From a bacterium (GTDB lineage Bacteria; SZUA-79; Acidulodesulfobacterales; Acidulodesulfobacteraceae), in assembly GCA_021784835.1 (NCBI GenBank), contig JAJYHI010000060.1, positions 1 through 22,115 of the forward strand: a stretch of 22,115 nucleotides of DNA, in the 5' to 3' direction. The position numbers and the translations under genes are program-made. Positions 9,901 through 17,169 of this stretch are shown piece after piece (within the stretch, counting starts at the first letter, position 1; the number at the start of each line of letters is the position of its first letter). The notes under the pieces are model-generated. The model was not told where the DNA came from and searched no databases. It saw only the letters and a list, made by a program, of their open reading frames with translations.

Positions 9901-10051
9901 AATGAAAATATTGATGGAAGAGCTGTTTATCCCTTCTTTGAAATATTTGATAGAGGAGATGCTAAACAAAGAGGAGCCTTTTGCTCCCGACTATTCCGAC
10001 CCCAAAATATGCGAATACTGTCCTTATATATTATTATGTGGTAAAATATAA
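6968..10051 (+). CDS. addB: AddB-like PD-(D/E)XK nuclease with Fe-S cluster cysteines
   Basis: Partner subunit of the AddA-type enzyme. The N-terminal part looks like an inactive helicase fold of the PD-(D/E)XK family type, beginning VVFPGKRPALYLRHIL where Firmicute AddB has a Walker A, so no ATP-binding P-loop is visible. QIMGILETRVLKFDRVVIFDADE (roughly 555-580) is a family hallmark. The nuclease domain opens with SASAINAYLNCPMQFYY and contains IDYKTG (Asp877, Lys879). Cys710, Cys1015, Cys1018 and Cys1024 form the split C...CxxCx5C pattern that binds a 4Fe-4S cluster in AddB. At 1027 residues it is somewhat shorter than Bacillus AddB. Its ATG overlaps the addA stop (ATGA), with AGGA 7 bases upstream, so the pair is translationally coupled. 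Confidence 0.88.
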   Translation: MKIHVLPYDDSLPGYMADKLAASKDKSGTDKDFSNYAVVFPGKRPALYLRHILAEKLGSPFYPPAVFSVDEFVRFIADKNGGAKNEIDDSNASWLLYCALKDICKDPAELKFIKEAERFEDFFSWGILIYNAINELDAGLIKNESIKSVKSFNFDYIPESISKFYSYFPDLRDKFHAKIREKNLTTPGLNYLDASDFFKNNGKPLIIEKLGEFEKIYFAGISFPSKGEAYIIRTLADAGIAELYTQADSSSAGEQFKNFSNNETEIIYIKADGTDLKNSGAPTQEPAFYFYESGDTHSGLLACGKALAGGVFNPEKTAVILPDAGTLVPFLYHVMDDAGIDYNITMGYPVKRTPFYSLITSIFSAQESVKPLITAYAYDGGARGKEKNKGAPVCGYSAKAYLNLIKHPYIKTLRGIETISAINAIEKRIVKNGDSLISPKNVESYYLKDIDKDSADVIKLIHKYFFENFERPKITVNDFAVNFLEIIRFIIKLNKGIFTYEFSPEFIKKIIEAVNLFQEAYFKDELFEKKSVFRLFKYFLDNESVAFNGIPLKGMQIMGILETRVLKFDRVVIFDADEDILPPVKKFDPILPHAVRKKIGLLTYSDREAIYRYHFRRLILGSKEAHIVYIKNNKRIRSRFIEEIIWENEKKTKTFDIEKKIISLGFKAEMPEAGYNLSKRGARKTGETLKIIGESINRLSASAINAYLNCPMQFYYKYAAMLKEAEVLKKGMGADKTGIFVHNVLKIFYEGIKKKSLDINRLLEDDAYLHSETVRAIEDMNNMSEIELDADNGEYFLVKESAKKILHNFIKNDLKSSNSDNSGGDWQILGIEESKEAVFKTDAGEEGTQKEITLYGKIDRIDGYAREGRVVNATIIDYKTGASSLMPDISRILENAGKGLSPLKDRIQMKKIIKSFQLPVYIYLLKNEKNESGRDKYDYDNIDACLSLTGKSDGNAAGGCGNRLYLINGKIKKDNVAGMKILMEELFIPSLKYLIEEMLNKEEPFAPDYSDPKICEYCPYILLCGKI

Positions 10052-10105
10052 AATCGTAAAATAATCCTTGGCCCATGCTTTTATTTTTTTGTTAGGATTA
10101 ATTTC

Positions 10106-10175
10106 AGCATCGTTAATAATACGGCAATAATACGCTAAATATTAATATTTCGAACTTTCTATCTATGACGATGCT
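10106..10175. other. Inverted 8-mer in the leader of the diguanylate cyclase gene
   Basis: agcatcgt (10106-10113) and acgatgct (10168-10175) are perfect complements 54 bases apart in the 174-base gap between addB and the PAS-GGDEF gene. The long loop makes a stable RNA hairpin unlikely, so paired protein-binding half-sites are an alternative. I looked for a cyclic-di-GMP riboswitch core here and did not see one. Confidence 0.2.
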
Positions 10176-10225
10176 CCGCCCGTATCACGCAGTTTGCCGT
10201 ATAAATTTTATATAAGGCATACTTT

Positions 10226-12610
10226 ATGAAGCAAATTTTGAAAAGCAGGTTCGAAGAAGCCTTAAAAGACTATAAAGGCGGTATAAATAATTTATCCGCC
10301 TTCGGCCGGTGCGTTTATTTTATAAAAAATAAAATAATTTTAGTCACGGGAGTCTTATTTTTTATAATAGCATTAATCGGCGCCGTTTCGATATGGTTTT
10401 TTGGAATCGTTCCCTTAAAACATCGCATAGTCGATAATACGGAACTCCATTTAAAATATATGGCAATAAACAGGAATATAAGGCTTATTAAAACAAACGC
10501 GCGTTCAATAATATATTATTACGCTCACGAAGAATATAAACCGTTAAATTATAAGAATAGATTAAAAAAAGTTTTGGCCAAAACAAAAACCCTTGTCGAG
10601 AAAACCGATTCCGAATACAAAAAAACCGCCGCTTTTATCAAAAAAACCGCGCCGTATGCCGGTTACAGTCCGAAAGTCGTAAAAAAATTTAAAAAATCTT
10701 ACTCCGAATGGGAAATTTCCGGCAAGCCGGAAATCGAAAGATTGGCGGAATATGCCGCTTATATGCCGCCCGTAAAATCGCAAGGTCTTTTTTCGAAATA
10801 TATTATAATGCCGCCGTTATCTTCTTCGATTTTACCGTCAAAACCGCTGCTTAATGAAATAGTGCGCAAGTTTCGGCATATTTATAACATTTATCTTTTA
10901 ATATTTATCTTCGGCACGTTTATTATAGCTATTTTAATAACCGTAATCGAATCCTATCTAAGCAGATTCTTAAATACCATAGTTGTGGAAGATAACGAAC
11001 GAAGATTAAAATCTTTTTTTAATAAGACGCCCTCTCCGTCATTAATTATAGACGTGGAAACCGGACTTATAATAGACGCCAATGAAAAGGCGGTAGATTT
11101 TTACGGTTATTCCAAAGAAGAGTTTGCGCATATTACGATGGCCGCCGTCAACCCTTTTGCGACGGCTGAAGAAACTATAAATTTCAGGGAAAAAGCCCTG
11201 AAAGAAGGATACAACTTCGCCGTTTTTAAGCACAGGCTTAAAAACGGGGATATAAAAAACGTCGAGGCTTACATCTCCGGGGTTACGTATAGCGGCAAGC
11301 CTTATATTCAGGCAATTATAAACGACATCACCGATAGAAAGGTGTTGGAAGACAAACTGAAAGAATCGGAAGAGATGTTCAGGGCACTTGCCGACAATAT
11401 GCCCATAAGCATAGCCATGCATAATGACAAATATATTTATGTCAATCCGCAATTTATCAATATGTTTGGCTATACCGAGCAAGAGTTGAAAAGCATGGAT
11501 GTATGGGAGGTCGATGCGCAGGAATACAGGGAAGCCGCCGAAGCAGGAATAAAGCGCGGGCTTGGCGATATAAACGACAGATACGATGCGGTAGTTCAGG
11601 GACTTACGAAATCGGGTAAAAGGTTATGGATGCACATTTTTGCGAATTCCGTCCGATACAAAGGCGAGATAGTGAGAATAGCCAGCTTTCTCGACATCAC
11701 GGAAATGGTCGATTTAAGGAAAATATTGGAGCAGGAAAGGGACTTGCTGAAAGTCCTCATAGAAAATATCCATTCCGGCATCGCTTTGTATAACCGGGAT
11801 AAATTTCTTTACGCGAACGTCGCGCTGCTCGATTTATTCAATTATACGAAAGAGAAATTTTTAGATTTAAGCCCCGTCGATTTTTTCAGCATAGGCGAAG
11901 AACAGATTTATAACCTGAATTCCGGCATATTTCAAATGCACCACAACAAGGAGCTTTCTTCGAGGATAATTTACAGATGCGCCAAGGGCGGCAGGACTGC
12001 CTACATAGACCTGTTCAGAACGGCGGCAATCTACAATAACGAATATACCGGCCTTGCCATATTTTCCGACGTAACCGCCCAGATTATTAAAGAGCAAAGC
12101 ATATTGACGGAAAAAGAAACTTACAAAGAACTTTCCGAACGCGACGGCCTGACCGGAATCAACAACCGCCGCTCTTTCGACGATAAGCTTTCCGAACTTC
12201 TGCATGCCGCCTTAAGATACGCAAGACCCCTTTCCTTGATAATGTTCGATATAGACCATTTTAAGGATATAAACGATACGTACGGCCATGAAACGGGAGA
12301 CGCTATCCTGAAAGGGATTTCCGCCGCCATAGGGGAAAGTCTAAGGGCGACGGATTTCTTTGCCCGCTTCGGCGGAGAAGAGTTTATGATAATAGCCCCC
12401 GAAACTCCCCTTCCGACCGCAAAAGAGCTTGCGGAAAGATTAAGGCTCACGGTGGAAAAGCGCGACTTTAAGATAGGACGTGCGGTAACGTGCAGTTTCG
12501 GGGTAACGGAAGCCAGGCCGAACGACGAGCCCCAGAGCATCGCGCACAGGGCCGACACGGCTTTATACGAAGCAAAAAACGCGGGAAGAAATCTGGTTTT
12601 TACCGATTAG
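10226..12610 (+). CDS. Membrane-bound triple-PAS diguanylate cyclase
   Basis: Predicted to make cyclic di-GMP from two GTP in response to a periplasmic and/or PAS-sensed signal. TM1 spans about 37-61 and TM2 about 219-244, enclosing a Lys- and Tyr-rich periplasmic segment of about 155 residues that I do not recognise. Three PAS domains follow: about 258-370 (ending NDITDRKVLEDKL), 380-500 (ending LDITEMVDLRKIL) and 505-625. The GGDEF domain occupies about 630-792 with LTGINNRRSFDDKL, FDIDHFKDINDTYGH and the active-site GGEEF at 716-720. RATD at 707-710, five residues before GGEEF, matches the RxxD inhibitory site, so product inhibition is expected. There is no EAL domain. The start is supported by AAGG 8 bases upstream. 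The gene stands alone, with gaps of 174 and 224 bases on either side. Confidence 0.92.
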   Translation: MKQILKSRFEEALKDYKGGINNLSAFGRCVYFIKNKIILVTGVLFFIIALIGAVSIWFFGIVPLKHRIVDNTELHLKYMAINRNIRLIKTNARSIIYYYAHEEYKPLNYKNRLKKVLAKTKTLVEKTDSEYKKTAAFIKKTAPYAGYSPKVVKKFKKSYSEWEISGKPEIERLAEYAAYMPPVKSQGLFSKYIIMPPLSSSILPSKPLLNEIVRKFRHIYNIYLLIFIFGTFIIAILITVIESYLSRFLNTIVVEDNERRLKSFFNKTPSPSLIIDVETGLIIDANEKAVDFYGYSKEEFAHITMAAVNPFATAEETINFREKALKEGYNFAVFKHRLKNGDIKNVEAYISGVTYSGKPYIQAIINDITDRKVLEDKLKESEEMFRALADNMPISIAMHNDKYIYVNPQFINMFGYTEQELKSMDVWEVDAQEYREAAEAGIKRGLGDINDRYDAVVQGLTKSGKRLWMHIFANSVRYKGEIVRIASFLDITEMVDLRKILEQERDLLKVLIENIHSGIALYNRDKFLYANVALLDLFNYTKEKFLDLSPVDFFSIGEEQIYNLNSGIFQMHHNKELSSRIIYRCAKGGRTAYIDLFRTAAIYNNEYTGLAIFSDVTAQIIKEQSILTEKETYKELSERDGLTGINNRRSFDDKLSELLHAALRYARPLSLIMFDIDHFKDINDTYGHETGDAILKGISAAIGESLRATDFFARFGGEEFMIIAPETPLPTAKELAERLRLTVEKRDFKIGRAVTCSFGVTEARPNDEPQSIAHRADTALYEAKNAGRNLVFTD

Positions 12611-12799
12611 AATTTAATTTTCTTTAAAATCGGATAAAATATTTTCTATGAAAACGGGCATAACCACGTGAAGCACAATTTTTTAATTACCCGTCATCTA
12701 AGGGATTATATTTACTTTTTTTGAAAACGGGATATACGCAGATGCAGGATACGGTTTATCCATTATTTTAAATATAAAACGTTAAATATATTATTTATG

Positions 12800-12839
12800 A
12801 TATTAATTTTAAATTAATATGAATTTAAATTAATATGAA
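12800..12839 (+). promoter_or_regulatory. Inverted repeat plus tandem 16-bp duplication over the aquaporin start codon
   Basis: tttaaattaatatgaa is perfectly duplicated head to tail at 12808-12823 and 12824-12839. The second copy contains the aquaporin ATG (12835); the first copy has an out-of-frame ATG (12819) that stops after four codons. Arm 12800-12809 (atattaattt) is the exact reverse complement of 12811-12820 and also of 12827-12836, which covers the first two bases of the start codon. Two mutually exclusive pairings are therefore possible, one masking the start. All pairs are A-U, so either stem would be weak. There is no Shine-Dalgarno. A role in translation control, or as an operator, is inference. 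Confidence 0.5.
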
Positions 12840-13584
12840 AATATGGAGATTGTATCTTTCTGAATTTATTGGAACAGCTCTTCTTATAGGCGTCGGCGTG
12901 TCTTTCGTAATCCTAGATTTCGGCAAGGGAAGTCCAATAGTTTCTTTAATTCCAAGTCCGGGGATTAGAAGGGCGCTAACGGGATTTTTGTTCGGCGGCG
13001 CCGGTATGCTTATAACGTTCTCGCCGGTGGGTAAATGGAGCGGCGCACATATTAATCCGGTCGTTACGCTTTCATTCTGGATGAAAGGTAAAATTAAAAG
13101 AACTATGGCTATAGGCTATGTCATAGCGCAGTTTCTCGGAGCGGCGGCAGGGGCATTTACTCTTCTTTTTTGGGGAAGCATAGGAAAAACGATAGATTAC
13201 GGAGCGACTATTCCGGGAAAAGAAGGCGCGGCGGAAGCCGTTTTAGGCGAAGCGGCAACGACTTTTTGCCTTGTTGCAGGACTTTTTTTATTTCTCGGCT
13301 ATAAACGCTTGAGACCTTTTACTCCTGTTTTATTCCCATTCCTTTATGCGGTTATGGTTTATTTTGAAGCTCCTATTTCAGGAACCAGCACTAATCCGGC
13401 TCGAAGTTTTGGACCGTCTTTAGCGTCGGGCATATGGAGCGGTTGGTGGGTTTACTGGATAGGTCCATTACTCGGCGCTTTTATAGCAGTATCTATTCAG
13501 GCAAAATGGCTGAAAATGCTCGAAATAGAAGTAGCTAAAGTGTATCATTTTGAACACGACCCGTTTAAAGTTTTTCATATTTAA
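12835..13584 (+). CDS. Aquaporin / MIP-family channel with NPV variant motif
   Basis: Inner-membrane channel for water or small neutral solutes. The 249 residues, with six hydrophobic segments and the N-terminal LSEFIGTALLIGVGVSF, fit the MIP family. The first half-helix motif is SGAHINPVVTLSF (Asn74-Pro75-Val76), where NPA is usual; the second is GTSTNPARSFGP (Asn187-Pro188-Ala189) followed by Arg190 of the selectivity filter. By my alignment to AqpZ the helix-5 filter histidine is replaced by a small hydrophobic residue (YAVMVYFEAP), so the pore may be wider than a strict water channel. Water, glycerol or another solute remain possible. The start lies inside a tandem duplication and lacks a Shine-Dalgarno. 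An SDR gene follows after 87 bases. Confidence 0.88.
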   Translation: MKIWRLYLSEFIGTALLIGVGVSFVILDFGKGSPIVSLIPSPGIRRALTGFLFGGAGMLITFSPVGKWSGAHINPVVTLSFWMKGKIKRTMAIGYVIAQFLGAAAGAFTLLFWGSIGKTIDYGATIPGKEGAAEAVLGEAATTFCLVAGLFLFLGYKRLRPFTPVLFPFLYAVMVYFEAPISGTSTNPARSFGPSLASGIWSGWWVYWIGPLLGAFIAVSIQAKWLKMLEIEVAKVYHFEHDPFKVFHI

Positions 13585-13671
13585 TTTTTTATATTTTAAA
13601 CTGAGAATATTAAATAAAAGGAAAAAGGCGTCAGACATCTTTTTCTGTAAAAAAAGGGGGCAATAAGGGCT

Positions 13672-14454
13672 ATGGATATAAATTTAAAAGGCAAAAGGGC
13701 GTTAATTACAGGCGCCAGTTCCGGTTTGGGTGAATCGATTGCTAAAAAATTCGGCGCCGCAGGAGCAAAAATCGGATTAAATTTTCATTCCCATCCCGAT
13801 GCGGCGGAAAAAATCGCTTCGGAAATAAAAACTTTAGGAGCTGACGTTATCACCATTCAAGCAGACGTTTCGGACAGCGGCGAAGTTAAAAATATGGTCG
13901 ATACTTTTGTTAAAAAGTGGGGCGGAGTCGATATTTTAGTGAATAACGCGGGGATTGACGGAAAACATTCCCTTATATACGAATCCGATATATCTGAATG
14001 GGAAAAAGTAATTAAAATAAATTTATTCGGTCCTTTTTACTGCGCCAGAGAGGTTTTACGGCATATGATAAACCAGAAAAAAGGCGTTATATTAAATATG
14101 ACGTCCGTTCACGAAATAATTCCATGGAGCGGTTACAGCGGATATGCGGCTGCAAAAGCCGGCCTTTCTATGCTAACGAAAACTATGGCGCAGGAATTGG
14201 GTTCGTCCGGCATCAGGGCGCTGTCTCTTGCACCTGGGGCGATTCAAACCGATATCAACAAAAGCGTATGGGATAATCCTTCGACACTAAAAGACCTTCT
14301 TAATAAAATTTCGCTTGGCAGAATGGGTCAGCCGGATGAAATTGCCGATGTTGCAACATTCCTGGTATCAGATTTAGCCTCGTACATTACCGGCAGTACT
14401 ATATTTGCCGACGGCGCAATGATTGATTATTCTAATTTCACGCATGGCGGTTAA
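13672..14454 (+). CDS. SDR-family glucose 1-dehydrogenase-like oxidoreductase
   Basis: Classical short-chain dehydrogenase of 260 residues, probably oxidising beta-D-glucose to gluconolactone with NAD(P)+ in the cytoplasm. The Rossmann motif TGASSGLG is at 13-20, NNAG at 91-94 and the catalytic set is Ser145, Tyr158, Lys162. Substrate assignment rests on segments recalled from Bacillus glucose dehydrogenases: TSVHEIIPW around the catalytic Ser and ITGSTIFADGAMIDYSNF at the C-terminus, where Bacillus has SSVHEMIPW and TGITLFADGGMTKYPSF. An AGGGGG tract about 11 bases upstream supports the start. The glucoamylase gene downstream fits a glucose-releasing then glucose-oxidising pair. Other sugar or polyol substrates cannot be excluded. 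Confidence 0.85.
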   Translation: MDINLKGKRALITGASSGLGESIAKKFGAAGAKIGLNFHSHPDAAEKIASEIKTLGADVITIQADVSDSGEVKNMVDTFVKKWGGVDILVNNAGIDGKHSLIYESDISEWEKVIKINLFGPFYCAREVLRHMINQKKGVILNMTSVHEIIPWSGYSGYAAAKAGLSMLTKTMAQELGSSGIRALSLAPGAIQTDINKSVWDNPSTLKDLLNKISLGRMGQPDEIADVATFLVSDLASYITGSTIFADGAMIDYSNFTHGG

Positions 14455-14563
14455 CACTGATTTTAATAATAAAATATAAATCAATATACCGAATTTAATT
14501 AAAATAAATTTTGCGTTTAAGCATTATTTGATTCAACGCAATATTTTAAAGGGTGTAAACAAA

Positions 14564-16936
14564 ATGGATAATGAATCTTTTGCTCCAGGATGGCCAGGAA
14601 TACCGGGCAGGTGGACGGGAGCCAATAAAAGCGGCGTAGGAACGGCTTTTAACGGAAGTTCGGTCTGGTTCACAATGTCTCACGGTATTCTGAATGAAGT
14701 CTATTCGCCGAGAGAAGACGAGGCGGCAATCCGAGACCTTGGTTTTGTGGTAACGGCGGACGACGGTTTTTTTTCGGAAGAAAAAAGGCATGCTAAACAT
14801 TCCCCTTCCCTCATTTATACGGGGATACCGGCATATCACATTGAGAGCGTCTGCGAAAAAGGATATTATCGCATCGAAAAGGATATTATCGCCGACCCTA
14901 AAAGGTCGGTAGTTCTGATAAGGGGAAAATTTATTCCGTTAAAACCAGGCAATTACAGGCTTTACGCAATTACCGCATCGCATATAGGCAATCACGGCGC
15001 AGGCAATACTGCATGGTTAGATGAATTTAAAGGAAAAACGGGGCTTTTTGCTTCACGCCGCAATACTTCCTTGTGTCTTATGAATAACGGCGGCTTTAAA
15101 GATTGTTCCGTCGGCTTTGTCGGTTTTTCGGACGGCTGGCAGGATTTAAAGAAAAACGGAAAAATTACGTCGGCATATAAAAGGGCTGAAAACGGCAACG
15201 TTGCTTTAACCGGCGAAATGATACTTAACAAAGACGGCGCTTTTTTGCTGGCGCTTGGATTCGGACGAAATCCTTCGGAAGCGGCGCTTCAATCGATAGC
15301 CTCTATAAACGAGGGTTTTGAGAAAATTCTCGAATCCTATTCCGGCGAGTGGCGGGAATTCTGGCAAAAACAAAAACCTGTTTTTTATGCCGAAAAACAC
15401 GGGCTTTTTTCTATAAGCGCAATGGTAATATTGGTTCACCGGTCTAAATATATTCCGGGGGCGGTTCTTGCAAGTCTTGCCGTGCCGTGGGGTTTTTCAA
15501 AAGGAGACGGCGACCTCGGAGGCTATCATCTTATTTGGCCCCGCGATATGGTTCAGTCCGCAGGCGGGCTTATTGCCGCAAATATTAAATCTGAAATTTT
15601 AAATATGCTTATATATTTTGAATCGACGCAGGAATCTGACGGTCATTGGCCACAAAATATGTGGATTGACGGTTTTCCATACTGGAACGGCATTCAAATG
15701 GATGAAACCGCCCTGCCTGTTTTGCTTTTAGACCTTGCCCGCAGGGAAACAGCTATTTTAGAAAGCGATATTAACCGTTTTTGGCCCATGGTAAAAAAAG
15801 CCCTTGCCTATATCGTAAAAAACGGTCCTGTTACGCAGCAGGATAGGTGGGAAGAAAACGGCGGTTATACTCTATATACTATTGCGGCAGAAATTTCCGC
15901 CCTTATAATCGGAGCCGAACTTGCGGAATTAGCCGGCGAATCCGTTTTTGCTCCTTATTTGCTGGAAACGGCGGATTCATGGTATTCATGCATAGACCGC
16001 TGGCTTTACGTAAAAGGAGGAGAACTTGCCGATAAAGCGGGCGTAGAAGGTTTTTACGTCAGGGTTACCCCGCCCGATTTTGAAGAAGGCGACGATGTTA
16101 TATGCATTAAAAACCGTCCGCCCGCATCCTGTTATCCTCATATATCTTCGGTTGTTTGTACCGATGCTTTGGCTTTAGTCCGTTTCGGTTTGAGGAGAGC
16201 GGACGATAAAAGGATAGTCGATACGGTAAAGGTTATGGATACAATGCTTAAAATGGAAACGCCGTCTGGTCCTTGCTGGCATAGATACAACGGAGACGGT
16301 TACGGCGAGCATGAAGACGGCAGACCTTTCGACGGTACCGGCAGGGGACGGTTATGGCCTCTCCTTACCGGCGAGCGGGGACATTACAGCGTGGCCTTAG
16401 GAGATATTGAAGAAGCAAAACGTCTGCTAAAAACGATGGAAGGTTTTGCCGACGGCATTGGTCTTTTTCCCGAACAAGTATGGGATAGCAGAGATATACC
16501 GGAGCGCGGACTTTTTTTTGGACGCCCGTCCGGTTCGGCTATGCCTTTAGTATGGGCGCACGCCGAATATTTAAAACTTATCCGTTCCATTACCGAAGAA
16601 AGGGTATTCGACATGCCTCCCCAGACCGTTTTGCGTTATCTTAAGAACGGAGTCGTTTCTAATATTATGCAGTGGCGCTTTAATCATAAACTGCATAAAA
16701 TTCCCGCCGGAAAAAAATTGCGCATCGAAACGCTTTCCCATGCCATAGTTCGCTGGACGAGCGACGCATGGCGGACGGCTAACGATACGGAGGCAAAAGG
16801 TTCCGGGCTTGGAGTTTTTTATGCCGATTTGCCGGCGGAAACTTTAAAGGAAAACGATGAAATTGTTTTTACGTTTTACTGGACGGATGCAGAAAAGTGG
16901 GAGAATAAGGATTTTTATGTTAAAATTAAGGATTAA
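14564..16936 (+). CDS. GH15 glucoamylase (glucan 1,4-alpha-glucosidase-like), cytoplasmic
   Basis: Glycoside hydrolase expected to release glucose from the non-reducing ends of alpha-glucans. I place the start at the ATG at 14564 (790 residues), preceded by AAAGGG, rather than the in-frame TTG at 14528. An N-terminal beta-sandwich domain (FAPGWPGIPGRWTGANKSGVG onwards, about 5-270) precedes the (alpha/alpha)6 barrel, which has YHLIWPRDMVQSAG, DRWEENGGYTLYTIAAEI (Glu430/Glu431, general acid) and RLWPLLTGERGHYS (Glu604, general base). The C-terminal beta region (about 690-790) is usual for long proteobacterial members. No signal peptide is visible, so it probably acts on internal glycogen-like polymer or imported oligosaccharides. 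GH15 trehalase or glucodextranase activity is a possible alternative. Confidence 0.9.
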   Translation: MDNESFAPGWPGIPGRWTGANKSGVGTAFNGSSVWFTMSHGILNEVYSPREDEAAIRDLGFVVTADDGFFSEEKRHAKHSPSLIYTGIPAYHIESVCEKGYYRIEKDIIADPKRSVVLIRGKFIPLKPGNYRLYAITASHIGNHGAGNTAWLDEFKGKTGLFASRRNTSLCLMNNGGFKDCSVGFVGFSDGWQDLKKNGKITSAYKRAENGNVALTGEMILNKDGAFLLALGFGRNPSEAALQSIASINEGFEKILESYSGEWREFWQKQKPVFYAEKHGLFSISAMVILVHRSKYIPGAVLASLAVPWGFSKGDGDLGGYHLIWPRDMVQSAGGLIAANIKSEILNMLIYFESTQESDGHWPQNMWIDGFPYWNGIQMDETALPVLLLDLARRETAILESDINRFWPMVKKALAYIVKNGPVTQQDRWEENGGYTLYTIAAEISALIIGAELAELAGESVFAPYLLETADSWYSCIDRWLYVKGGELADKAGVEGFYVRVTPPDFEEGDDVICIKNRPPASCYPHISSVVCTDALALVRFGLRRADDKRIVDTVKVMDTMLKMETPSGPCWHRYNGDGYGEHEDGRPFDGTGRGRLWPLLTGERGHYSVALGDIEEAKRLLKTMEGFADGIGLFPEQVWDSRDIPERGLFFGRPSGSAMPLVWAHAEYLKLIRSITEERVFDMPPQTVLRYLKNGVVSNIMQWRFNHKLHKIPAGKKLRIETLSHAIVRWTSDAWRTANDTEAKGSGLGVFYADLPAETLKENDEIVFTFYWTDAEKWENKDFYVKIKD

Positions 16937-17061
16937 ACGATAAGATTAAATAAATAAATTTTGCATTTATTATGATATTATTTTAAAATAAAATCGAATT
17001 AGACGGAATGATAATTCTGATTATTATTATCGATGAGATAAACAAAATAGAAAAAAAGGAT

Positions 17062-17113
17062 ATAATATTTCTTTCCAAGAAATATTATGGAGAAGTGGCA
17101 AAGATATATCTTT
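17062..17113. promoter_or_regulatory. Palindrome cluster upstream of the efflux locus
   Basis: In the 233-base gap before the small CxxCxxC gene, ataatatttctt (17062-17073) and aagaaatattat (17077-17088) form a perfect 12-bp inverted repeat around tcc. Twelve bases later aaagatatatcttt (17100-17113) is a perfect 14-base palindrome, and ttgc/gcaa half-sites flank 17133-17146. No T-run follows, so these are not terminators. They are candidate operators for a repressor or metal-responsive regulator of the copper-efflux genes. They do not match the CueR-type ACCTTCC half-site, so the regulator is unknown. Confidence 0.4.
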
Positions 17114-17169
17114 TGCAGGTTCAAGGTAAAATTTGCAATTATGCAATATAAAATGATAAGATATGTTTC

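Noticed and set aside
10052..10225. Cyclic-di-GMP riboswitch upstream of the GGDEF gene
   Set aside because: No conserved GEMM core or paired stems could be found; only a distant inverted 8-mer is present.
12603..12635. Possible terminator after the diguanylate cyclase
   Set aside because: ccgatt and aatcgg can pair over a long AT-rich loop, but the stem is only 6 bp and no proper T-run follows.
14528..14563. TTG start giving a 12-residue longer GH15
   Set aside because: The ATG at 14564 has an AAAGGG upstream and begins just before the conserved FAPGWPG segment; the extension has no support.
15847..16035. 62-codon + strand ORF inside GH15
   Set aside because: It overlaps the GH15 catalytic region in another frame and shows no domain or ribosome site.
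17008..17151. 47-codon + strand ORF before the CxxCxxC gene
   Set aside because: It begins with a run of Ile, has no usable Shine-Dalgarno and lies over two palindromes, so it is more likely regulatory DNA read by chance.
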